The notes beneath the pieces are model-generated. The model did no database searches and had not been told where the DNA came from. It was given only the letters and a program-made list of their open reading frames with translations. Shown piece after piece: positions 1 to 5,420 of a DNA stretch of 5,641 nt; positions within the stretch are counted from its first letter, which is position 1; each line of letters opens with the position of its first letter. A program made the translations under genes and the position numbers. The stretch is from an uncultured Collinsella sp. (lineage in GTDB: Bacteria; Actinomycetota; Coriobacteriia; Coriobacteriales; Coriobacteriaceae), in the NCBI GenBank assembly GCA_900754275.1, contig CAAECF010000025.1:1-5641 (forward strand), given 5' to 3'.

Positions 1-129
1 AGCCGAGCCCGCGGCGGACCCGGCACCGGCAGACCCGCCACCACAGCCAACCAGCGCAAGCGACAACGCACCCGCGGCAAGCGCCGAGGCAAACCCCCGG
101 CGCGTCATCTCAACAGTAAACGCGCGCAT
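1..129 (-). CDS. Lipoprotein with twin-arginine-like signal peptide, partial (N-terminal 43 residues only)
   Basis: Only the first 43 codons lie in the window; the gene continues past the left edge. The start at 129 follows the hydrogenase stop by 2 nt, with a weak, slightly distant AAGGGA ribosome site inside the end of the hydrogenase gene, so it is very probably in the same operon. The N-terminus reads as an export signal: TRRGF at residues 9-13 resembles the Tat motif (S/T)RRxF, a hydrophobic Ala/Leu stretch follows (14-28), and LVGC at 26-29 is a lipobox with Cys29 as the expected lipidated residue. A Gly/Ser/Ala-rich linker follows, typical of an anchored extracytoplasmic protein. The mature domain is not visible, so function is unknown. 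Substrate-binding lipoproteins and ApbE-type flavin transferases carry such signals, but nothing here distinguishes them. Met8 is an alternative start without a good ribosome site. Confidence 0.8.
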   Translation of the reverse strand, partial: MRAFTVEMTRRGFASALAAGALSLALVGCGGGSAGAGSAAGSA

Positions 130-131
130 CG

Positions 132-1943
132 TTAGCACGTCCCTTCGTTAGGCATCGTCCATGCGTGATGGTCGGTGTGCAGCAGCTCCTCGGCCAGCGG
201 CGAGAGTGGCTCGCCCAAGAACTCGCGGTAGCACGCCTGGACATCGGGATTCTCGTGCGAGAAGCGAATGTCCGCAGCGGCATCCAGGCCCCACAGCACC
301 TGGCCGCGCTCAGCTGCCAGCTCGCAGCCGTCGTGGATGGGCTGACCGCCGCCACCGACGCAGCCGCCAGGACACGCCATGACCTCGACAAAGTCATAGC
401 TCACGCAACCGTCGCGAATCGCGTCGAGCAGGCGGGCGGCATTGCCCAGTCCGTGCGCCACGGCGACGCGCACCCTGGTGCCCTCGATATCGGCCACTGC
501 TTCCTTCCAGCCGTCCAGACCGCGCACGTCGGTGAAGAAGTCGGCGTCGGGGTTCTTGCCCGTCACCAGGTAATAGGCCGAGCGCACGGCGGCCTCCATC
601 ACGCCGCCCGTGGCGCCAAAGATCACACCCGCGCCCGTGCCAAAGCCCAGCGGCGTATCAAGCGGCTCCTCGGTAAGCGTGTCCACGCTCACGTGGCTCG
701 CGCGGATCATGCGCACCATCTCGCGCACCGTCAGTGCAACGTCCACGTCGGGCGCGCCGCCCTCGCCCATCATGCTCGGCAGCGCACGCTCGGCCTTCTT
801 GGCCGTGCACGGCATAACGGACACCACGAACAGACGCTCGGGCTCCACGCCCAGCACCTTGGCGTAGTAGGTCTTGGCGATGGCGCCGAACATCTGCTGC
901 GGCGACTTTGACGTGGACAGGCTGTCGACAAACTCGGGGTAACGTGCCTTCACAAAGCGTACCCAGCCCGGGCAGCAGCTCGTGAACATGGGCCAGCCGT
1001 GGGTGTCGCCCTCGCCCTTGACGGCCTTCCCTAGGCGCTCGAGCAGTTCGGAGCCCTCCTCCATAATGGTGAGGTCGGCCGAGAAATCGGTGTCGAACAC
1101 GTACTCAAAGCCAACGCGGCGCAGGGCGCAAGCCAGGCGCTCAACGGTGGCCTCCTCGCGCGGAATGCCGAGCTCCTCGCCCCAGGCGCTACGCACGGCC
1201 GGCGCAATCTGCACCAGTACGATCTTGTCGGGATCGGCGATGGCGTCGAACACGGTCTCGGTATCGTCACGCTCGCGCAGGGCGCCCGTCGGGCAATGCG
1301 TGATGCACTGACCGCACGCGACGCAATCGGTCTTGCCGATCGGCGCACGCCCGCGGGTGCCCACGGCGGTATGCGTGGCGCGGTTGGTCAGGTCCCAAAT
1401 CCCTAAGCCCTGCACGCTCTCGCACACCTTGATGCAGCGCATGCATTTGATGCACTTGTCGTTATCGCGGATGATGGGGAAATCGAAGTCCCAGCCCTCG
1501 CGCGCCAGGTGCTGCTCGTACGGCAGATAGAAGATACCCAGGTCGTTGGCGATGGTCTGCAGGTTGCAGTTACCACTGCGCACGCAGCTCGTACAGCGCG
1601 AGTCGTGCTGGGACAGCAGCAGCTGCACGTTGGTGCGACGCGCCTCGCGGGCCTTGGGGCTGTTGGTGTGGACCACCATGCCGTCGAGCACGTAGTTGTT
1701 GCAGGCGGCAACCAGCTGGTCGCAGCCCTCAACCTCGACCACGCATACGCGGCAGCCGCCGATCTCGTTTAGATCGCGCAGGTAGCACAGGGTGGGAATC
1801 TGGATGCTGACGGACTTGGCCGCATCCAGGATCGTGGTGTGCTCGGGAACCACGACCTCGCAATTATCGATAGTGAGCTTGACCATGTTATGCGCTCCGT
1901 TTTCGGTGTTGTCGCTGACGGTGGTGTTGTTGGGCTCTACCAT
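132..1943 (-). CDS. hydA: [FeFe] hydrogenase, group A catalytic subunit (603 aa)
   Basis: Cytoplasmic enzyme that interconverts H2 with protons and electrons at an H-cluster. Domains in order: a plant-type [2Fe-2S] domain (about residues 20-95; Cys53, 64, 67, 81); a His-ligated [4Fe-4S] site (His113, Cys117, 120, 126); a 2x[4Fe-4S] ferredoxin domain (Cys164/167/170/174 and 207/210/213/217); and the catalytic domain (about 240-540). All three H-cluster signatures are intact: TSCCPGW (321-327, with proton-relay Cys323 and ligand Cys324), MPCTAKKAE (378-386, Cys379) and EVMACPGGCVGGGGQP (520-535, Cys524 and Cys528). The C-terminus (about 555-592, ending in LLHT) matches the fused small-subunit region. 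Length is normal for a multi-cluster group A enzyme. The first ATG (1943) overlaps the upstream stop by 7 nt and has a strong GGAGGGAGGA site. Met20 (1886) also has a GGAG site and would give the usual ferredoxin-domain start, so the true start is not settled. Its partner is the upstream flavoprotein. No maturases are in view. Confidence 0.97.
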   Translation of the reverse strand: MVEPNNTTVSDNTENGAHNMVKLTIDNCEVVVPEHTTILDAAKSVSIQIPTLCYLRDLNEIGGCRVCVVEVEGCDQLVAACNNYVLDGMVVHTNSPKAREARRTNVQLLLSQHDSRCTSCVRSGNCNLQTIANDLGIFYLPYEQHLAREGWDFDFPIIRDNDKCIKCMRCIKVCESVQGLGIWDLTNRATHTAVGTRGRAPIGKTDCVACGQCITHCPTGALRERDDTETVFDAIADPDKIVLVQIAPAVRSAWGEELGIPREEATVERLACALRRVGFEYVFDTDFSADLTIMEEGSELLERLGKAVKGEGDTHGWPMFTSCCPGWVRFVKARYPEFVDSLSTSKSPQQMFGAIAKTYYAKVLGVEPERLFVVSVMPCTAKKAERALPSMMGEGGAPDVDVALTVREMVRMIRASHVSVDTLTEEPLDTPLGFGTGAGVIFGATGGVMEAAVRSAYYLVTGKNPDADFFTDVRGLDGWKEAVADIEGTRVRVAVAHGLGNAARLLDAIRDGCVSYDFVEVMACPGGCVGGGGQPIHDGCELAAERGQVLWGLDAAADIRFSHENPDVQACYREFLGEPLSPLAEELLHTDHHAWTMPNEGTC

Positions 1944-3769
1944 TCCAGGTTCCTCCCTCCGCGGAACGCGCCAAAGCCAAAGTGATCGCAACGCAGGCAG
2001 CGGCTCGCCTCCTGGCGCGCCTCCTGCTCGGTGAGACCCTGCTCGACCAGATCCCAATCGTGAATACGCTCGCCGGCCTCGCGCTCGCCCAGCTCGCAGC
2101 GGCCGCACTCATGCTTGCCCTTAAACTGGACGGTCGGCAGCTCGACCTCGAGCTTGATCTTGTGGTCAAAGCCCAGGTAGCGGTCGATATTTGCCGAAGC
2201 CACGCGGCCGGCGTTGATGGCACGGATGACGGTGGCGGGGCCGGTCTGGCAGTCGCCGCCGCTAAAGAGGCCATCGAAGTTGGGCACGGCGCCGTCCGAA
2301 TCGGTGACGACGCAACCCCACTTGCAGGCGATGCCCATGTCCTCAAATGGCTTGGAGTCGATGTCCTGGCCAATGGCGACGAACACGCGCTCGCAGGGAA
2401 TGACCTGCTCGGGCGTGGCGGCGGCACGCGGGGCCGGACGACCGCGACGGGGCTCGCCGATAATCTGCGGTTGCACGCGCAGGCCGCTCACGCGACCATC
2501 TTCGCCCGTCTCGATGGCGAGCGGCGCCGTGAGCTCCAGAACCTCGCAACCCTCGGCCTGGGCGCCGGCAATCTCGGCGTCCTGGGCCGTCATATCGCAG
2601 ATGCGACGACGGTAGACGATGCTCACCTTTTCGGCACCGCAGCGCACGGCAGAGCGCGCCACGTCCATGGCCACGTTGCCGCCGCCGATGACGCACACGC
2701 GCTGGCCGCTCAGGTCGGGCAGCTCGTCGTCACCGATGGCGCGCAGCATCTTGACGGCCGACTCCACGCCGGGCGCCTCTTCGCCCGGAAGGCCGAGCTT
2801 CTTGTCGCTATGGGCACCGATGGCCAGGTAGACGGCATCGAACTCGTCGCGCAGGCGAGCGAGCTCCTCGCCGTTCACGGAGTGATCGAGCTCAACGTCG
2901 ATGCCGGCGCTCAAGATCCAGTCGATCTCGGCCTGCAGGCACTCGCGCGGCAGACGATAGCTGGGGATGCCGTAGCGCAGCATGCCGCCCAAGTGGTGGC
3001 GCTGCTCAAAAATGGTCACCTTGTGGCCCATCACGGCCAGGTAGTAGGCACAGGAAAGGCCAGCCGGGCCGCCGCCGATCACGGAGACGCGCTTACCGGT
3101 GTTGTCCACTACATGCGGCTTGTGGTCGTTGAGGTCACTGTGCTCAACGGCAAAACGCTTGAGGGCGAGGATGTTCATGGGGTCGTCGACCATGCCACGG
3201 CGGCAATGCATCTCGCAGGGATGCTCGCACACCAGGCCGCAAACGAGCGGCAGCGGGTTATTCTTGCGGATGACCTTGACGGCATCGGCATAGCGGCCGG
3301 CCTCGACGAGCGAAATGTAACCGGGAATGTCGACATGCGCCGGACAGCCCGAGACGCACGGGACGCGGGCCTCGCGGTCAAAGCCACAGGAGTGCTCGCG
3401 GATGTGGTGCTCAAAATCGTCACGGAAACCGCGGATAGCCGTAAGCGCCATGGCGCCGGCCTCGTAACCGATGGCGCAATCGCTCGAAAGATAGATGGTG
3501 CGGGCGGTGCGCTCGATCAGATTGAGCGTGGACTCGTCGGCGCGGCCCTCGAGCACATCGGCGAGCAGATCGCTCAGCGCGCTCAGGCCCACGCGGCAGG
3601 GCGTGCACTTGCCGCAGCTCTGGGTGGAGCACAGGTTGACGAGCGCTGCCGTAAACTCAACGGGACACGGGGCGAGCGAACTCACCGCCAGACGACGTCC
3701 GAGCGCATCGTGCAGGTCGTCCATGACGGCCTGAGCGTGGCTGCGTTCCATTACGTGCAGTCGAGCCAT
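1937..3769 (-). CDS. NuoF-type [4Fe-4S] domain fused to GltD-like NAD(P)-dependent FAD oxidoreductase, hydrogenase partner (610 aa)
   Basis: Likely the nucleotide-reducing or -oxidising partner of the hydrogenase. Residues about 45-130 match the C-terminal iron-sulfur domain of NuoF/HydB: QSCGKCTPCRVG with Cys52/55/58, and the distant fourth ligand Cys98. The FMN/NADH-binding part of NuoF is absent. A GltD-like protein follows: a Cys-rich region (Cys138, 142, 177, 181, 185, 189) of the kind that holds [4Fe-4S] clusters in glutamate synthase small subunits and NfnB; an FAD fold (IGGGPAG at 231-237, Glu255); a nucleotide fold (IGGGNVAMD at 361-369) followed by YRRR (386-389), whose basic residues favour NADP(H); and the closing FAD motif GLFSGGD (500-506). 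Cys555/558 and Cys591/594 in the tail may hold one more cluster. ATG 3769 is preferred over GTG 3784 because GAGAGGGG sits 5 nt upstream. First gene of the operon; its stop overlaps hydA. True glutamate synthase is unlikely because no GltB is adjacent. Confidence 0.92.
   Translation of the reverse strand: MARLHVMERSHAQAVMDDLHDALGRRLAVSSLAPCPVEFTAALVNLCSTQSCGKCTPCRVGLSALSDLLADVLEGRADESTLNLIERTARTIYLSSDCAIGYEAGAMALTAIRGFRDDFEHHIREHSCGFDREARVPCVSGCPAHVDIPGYISLVEAGRYADAVKVIRKNNPLPLVCGLVCEHPCEMHCRRGMVDDPMNILALKRFAVEHSDLNDHKPHVVDNTGKRVSVIGGGPAGLSCAYYLAVMGHKVTIFEQRHHLGGMLRYGIPSYRLPRECLQAEIDWILSAGIDVELDHSVNGEELARLRDEFDAVYLAIGAHSDKKLGLPGEEAPGVESAVKMLRAIGDDELPDLSGQRVCVIGGGNVAMDVARSAVRCGAEKVSIVYRRRICDMTAQDAEIAGAQAEGCEVLELTAPLAIETGEDGRVSGLRVQPQIIGEPRRGRPAPRAAATPEQVIPCERVFVAIGQDIDSKPFEDMGIACKWGCVVTDSDGAVPNFDGLFSGGDCQTGPATVIRAINAGRVASANIDRYLGFDHKIKLEVELPTVQFKGKHECGRCELGEREAGERIHDWDLVEQGLTEQEARQEASRCLRCDHFGFGAFRGGRNLEW
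1951..1960 (-). promoter_or_regulatory. Shine-Dalgarno of hydA inside the upstream gene
   Basis: On the minus strand GGAGGGAGGA lies within the last codons of the flavoprotein gene, 7 nt before ATG 1943. Together with the 7-nt stop/start overlap this points to translational coupling and near-equal synthesis of the two proteins, as expected for subunits of one complex. It favours ATG 1943 over the internal ATG 1886. Confidence 0.7.
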
Positions 3770-3774
3770 AAGAT

Positions 3775-3782
3775 CCCCTCTC
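3775..3782 (-). promoter_or_regulatory. Shine-Dalgarno deciding the start of the flavoprotein gene
   Basis: GAGAGGGG on the minus strand ends 5 nt before ATG 3769. The in-frame GTG at 3784 overlaps the first bases of this site and has no ribosome site of its own, so ATG 3769 is the better start. Confidence 0.75.
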
Positions 3783-3790
3783 ACATGGCA

Positions 3791-3810
3791 GCCCGGAGGC
3801 GAGGCCGGGC
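3791..3810 (-). promoter_or_regulatory. Leader hairpin just upstream of the hydrogenase operon
   Basis: GCCCGG and CCGGGC form a perfect 6-bp GC-only stem around an 8-nt loop, CCTCGCCT on the minus strand. It would lie in the 5' leader, about 20 nt before the start codon and next to the GAGAGGGG ribosome site. CCUC in the loop could pair with GAGG/GGGG of that site, which would allow translational control. The stem is visible; the regulatory role is inference. Confidence 0.3.
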
Positions 3811-3873
3811 GAAATTGCTACACGCACAACACTGACCTAAAAAGTTGTGAGGTCTCCATACGGTTCGGCAGGC

Positions 3874-3902
3874 GGTATAAAATGTCACCCTCAGCGGTGA
3901 AA
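3874..3902 (-). promoter_or_regulatory. Weak candidate promoter of the hydrogenase operon with overlapping dyad
   Basis: The minus strand carries TATACC (plus 3874-3879), a 4/6 match to a -10 box, about 105 nt before ATG 3769. The hexamer at the right -35 distance (TTTCAC) is a poor match. A short dyad, TCACC-N6-GGTGA (3885-3900), occupies the spacer and -35 area and could bind a regulator. I see no better sigma70-like promoter in the 3785-4000 region, so the real promoter may depend on an activator. Confidence 0.25.
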
Positions 3903-3929
3903 TAGAACATTACCGCAGATAAATGCCAT

Positions 3930-3953
3930 ATTTGATAAAACGCGTTACCAAAT
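3930..3953. promoter_or_regulatory. Dyad, candidate operator upstream of the hydrogenase operon
   Basis: ATTTGATAA and TTACCAAAT form 9-bp arms with one mismatch around a 6-nt core, AACGCG. The dyad lies in the AT-rich part of the intergenic region, about 170 nt before ATG 3769. Size and symmetry fit a dimeric regulator. It loosely recalls Rex sites (TTGTGAA-N4-TTCACAA) and FNR/Crp-type sites but matches none of them well, so no regulator is assigned. Confidence 0.4.
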
Positions 3954-3999
3954 TGCAATATTCAATGTGAAAAAGAGCGCCTTACTATTTTTCCTTTTT

Positions 4000-4061
4000 G
4001 ATCCGTTTTCCTCCGTCCCCTTCGGATCACATGATCCCTTGGGAACGGAGGAAAACGGATC
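4000..4061. repeat. 60-bp near-perfect palindrome, long-stem hairpin
   Basis: The outer 17 bases on each side (GATCCGTTTTCCTCCGT and its complement) pair perfectly; within the central 60 bp, 25 of 30 positions are complementary. The centre holds GATCACATGATC. As RNA it would be a very stable hairpin. On the plus strand it is followed by GTTTTTGG, so it resembles an intrinsic terminator for plus-strand transcripts, although no plus-strand gene lies upstream. On the minus strand, downstream of the EFR1 gene, it is followed by CAAAAAGG and lacks a U tract. It may be a terminator, a multicopy intergenic repeat or a protein-binding site. Confidence 0.75.
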
Positions 4062-4065
4062 GTTT

Positions 4066-4098
4066 TTGGTGCAAAAGGGCCAGGTTTGTTTGCACCAA
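4066..4098. repeat. TTGGTGCA inverted repeat, downstream copy
   Basis: TTGGTGCAAA (4066-4075) and TTTGCACCAA (4089-4098) are perfect 10-bp arms around a 13-nt spacer, starting 12 nt past the stop of the EFR1 gene. It could act as a transcript-end hairpin for that gene, but no T tract follows on the minus strand. The same core recurs upstream of that gene at 4955-4983. Confidence 0.7.
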
Positions 4099-4109
4099 TC
4101 TCACTTGCG

Positions 4110-4871
4110 CTAGATAAAGAGCTCGCATTCCTTCCGCACGACGCAAACCTTGCTCAGCATCTGGGAAACAGCGGATAGCTTGTTGGGATCAAGCTTACGA
4201 GCACCTCGCGGACATACGGCAATGCAGCGCATGCAGGAGATGCACGCCTCGCCAGCTGCTCGTTTGGGGTCACCCTTGTCGATAGCACAAACGGGGCACG
4301 CCGCGGCGCATGCACCGCAGGGGACGCAATCCTCTGTTGCCTCGGGCGCCATGCGGTGACCTCCAGCTTGTTTATAAGGACGATTGCCGGGGATAGAGGG
4401 CTCGGACGCATCCTCAGCCAACAGCTTTTGCTGAATTTGCTGAGCAAACTCAGCAAGCTGCGCCGCATCCTGCGCATCCGGACGACCGGCAGCAAACTGT
4501 CGCGCAATGGAATGTTCTGCAATGGCCGCAACTGCCGCGATCACCCGGAATCCCGCATGCTTCGCAACGTCCTCCAGCTCTACGAGCGTGTCCTCAAACG
4601 CGCGGTTTCCGTAGACGCACACCAGAACGGCCCGCGCTCCGTTGCCGTGAACCATGCCCAACCGGTCAGCCACCACAGCCGGGATTCTACCGGCATACGC
4701 CGGCACAGAGATTACGGCCACGTCGTCCTCAGTCATCGAGACAGCGCTGAAATCTAGCCCGCTATCGGTCAGATCGACGGTAACGGTATTCTTGTCCAGT
4801 GCCCCGGCCACAAGGCCAGACACCTTCTGCGTTCCACCCGTCGGACTAAACACAATTTCGAATACGCTCAT
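4110..4871 (-). CDS. EFR1-type flavodoxin/ferredoxin fusion, electron carrier (253 aa)
   Basis: Soluble redox protein with a flavodoxin-like N-terminal domain (about residues 1-155) and a C-terminal 2x[4Fe-4S] ferredoxin domain. The flavin phosphate-loop motif FSPTGGT is at 8-14; VPAYAGRIP (56-64) and VYGNRAFED (86-94) match the other flavin-contact loops. Cluster ligands are Cys182/185/188/192 and Cys210/213/216/220, both CxxCxxCxxxCP. Cys195, 243 and 249 are additional. Length and layout fit the EFR1 family of anaerobes, which is thought to carry electrons; substrates are mostly unknown. ATG 4871 has GGGGGAGGG 7 nt upstream. The gene stands alone, on the same strand as the hydrogenase operon and 340 nt before it. 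A role as the low-potential electron partner of that hydrogenase is plausible but unproven. Confidence 0.93.
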   Translation of the reverse strand: MSVFEIVFSPTGGTQKVSGLVAGALDKNTVTVDLTDSGLDFSAVSMTEDDVAVISVPAYAGRIPAVVADRLGMVHGNGARAVLVCVYGNRAFEDTLVELEDVAKHAGFRVIAAVAAIAEHSIARQFAAGRPDAQDAAQLAEFAQQIQQKLLAEDASEPSIPGNRPYKQAGGHRMAPEATEDCVPCGACAAACPVCAIDKGDPKRAAGEACISCMRCIAVCPRGARKLDPNKLSAVSQMLSKVCVVRKECELFI

Positions 4872-4928
4872 CGAGACACCCTCCCCCTACGTCTGGCAAC
4901 GCGTCAAGCCGTTTTCACATCCAGCCAG

Positions 4929-4934
4929 AGTATA
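4929..4934 (-). promoter_or_regulatory. Candidate -10 box of the EFR1 gene
   Basis: TATACT on the minus strand matches the sigma70 -10 box at 5 of 6 positions and lies 57 nt before the start codon. The position 17 nt upstream is CAAAAT, not a recognisable -35 box, and is overlapped by the TTGGTGCA dyad. That layout fits an activator-dependent promoter. Confidence 0.4.
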
Positions 4935-4954
4935 CGGCACGTGGGATCCCCATT

Positions 4955-4983
4955 TTGGTGCATCAAGCACCCCAATGCACCAA
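4955..4983. promoter_or_regulatory. TTGGTGCA inverted repeat, upstream copy, candidate operator
   Basis: TTGGTGCAT (4955-4963) and ATGCACCAA (4975-4983) are perfect 9-bp arms with an 11-nt spacer, arm centres 20 bp apart (two helical turns). An extra GCACC half-site lies inside (4967-4971). It sits directly upstream of the TATACT box of the EFR1 gene, around -45, and repeats the core of the 4066-4098 dyad. A dimeric transcription factor site is the simplest reading. Confidence 0.5.
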
Positions 4984-5007
4984 CCCTACGCTGTCTGCCT
5001 CTTCGTT

Positions 5008-5044
5008 TTGTATAAATTACGGTACAGATTGTATATATTTACGG
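5008..5044. repeat. Imperfect AT-rich direct repeat with 21-bp phasing
   Basis: TTGTATAAATTACGG (5008-5022) recurs as TTGTATATATTTACGG (5029-5044), with starts 21 bp apart, so both copies face the same side of the helix. It lies in an otherwise unremarkable intergenic region and could be a tandem regulator site. The plus strand also shows TTGTAT-N18-TATATA, a loose promoter-like arrangement. Confidence 0.45.
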
Positions 5045-5081
5045 GATACCGCCGTGTTCTCCCGAGGTACCCCATCCTGGC

Positions 5082-5107
5082 CCGTGCAAAAAACGGAGTA
5101 TTCTGCA
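5082..5107 (+). repeat. Bipartite 26-bp motif, copy 1
   Basis: CCGTGCA, a 6-nt spacer (AAAAAC) and GGAGTATTCTGCA. The two outer blocks are identical to copy 2 at 5293-5318 on the other strand, and only the spacer differs. A degenerate inverted third match (5120-5132) lets this copy fold into an imperfect hairpin spanning 5094-5132. Confidence 0.6.
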
Positions 5108-5155
5108 ACGTGACCGCGCCAGCAATACCCCGAGCGGGCAAACCTTTAGGGCGCT

Positions 5156-5191
5156 GCGTCATTTTGGGTTCCGACATGGCGAGAATGACGC
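5156..5191. repeat. Hairpin with 8-bp stem
   Basis: GCGTCATT (5156-5163) and AATGACGC (5184-5191) are perfect arms around a 20-nt loop, with some further imperfect GC pairing outside (GGGCGC against GCCCC). No T tract follows on either strand, so it is not a clear terminator. Role unknown. Confidence 0.35.
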
Positions 5192-5292
5192 GCCCCTGCT
5201 CCGGAAAACGACGAAATCTGACTCAGAACGCTCGCTAGGGATATCCGAAAGCCACCGTTGGCGACGTCAAATCATATGCAGACAACTCGAAC

Positions 5293-5318
5293 TGCAGAAT
5301 ACTCCAAAAAATGCACGG
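5293..5318 (-). repeat. Bipartite 26-bp motif, copy 2 (inverted)
   Basis: On the minus strand it reads CCGTGCA, a spacer of six T, and GGAGTATTCTGCA: 20 of 20 block bases identical to copy 1 and 0 of 6 spacer bases. It faces copy 1 across about 185 bp. The pattern (fixed blocks, free spacer) suggests a protein site or a small dispersed repeat. Confidence 0.6.
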
Positions 5319-5420
5319 CGCACCCCATGGGACCCATTGCCGCATGGTAGGAAACAGGCCCACGGCATCCTCTAGATGCATTCCCGAGGAAATCACATTT
5401 GAACTAGCGATCGGATACGG

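Noticed and set aside
132..2108. Extension of hydA to an upstream start at 2108
   Set aside because: The extra 55 residues are Arg/Gly/Pro-rich, overlap the upstream gene heavily and resemble no hydrogenase N-terminus; ATG 1943 has a strong ribosome site.
1937..3769. Authentic glutamate synthase small subunit (gltD)
   Set aside because: The N-terminal NuoF-type domain, translational coupling to hydA and absence of an adjacent gltB argue for a hydrogenase partner.
1982..3835. Long plus-strand reading frame of 617 codons opposite the flavoprotein gene
   Set aside because: It is the antisense shadow of a GC-rich gene with clear iron-sulfur, FAD and NAD(P) motifs; its product is Ala/His/Leu-rich low-complexity sequence without any domain.
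3932..3951. Canonical Rex or FNR site
   Set aside because: The 6-nt core and TTGATAA/TTACCAA arms do not match the Rex (TTGTGAA-N4-TTCACAA) or FNR (TTGAT-N4-ATCAA) consensus; kept only as an unassigned dyad.
4986..5177. 63-codon minus-strand frame upstream of the EFR1 gene
   Set aside because: It has no convincing ribosome site or motif, and it is built across repeats and an AT-rich stretch; most likely chance.
4654..5238. 194-codon plus-strand frame overlapping the EFR1 start and intergenic region
   Set aside because: Its first part is antisense to the EFR1 gene and the rest runs through intergenic DNA; no ribosome site or domain.
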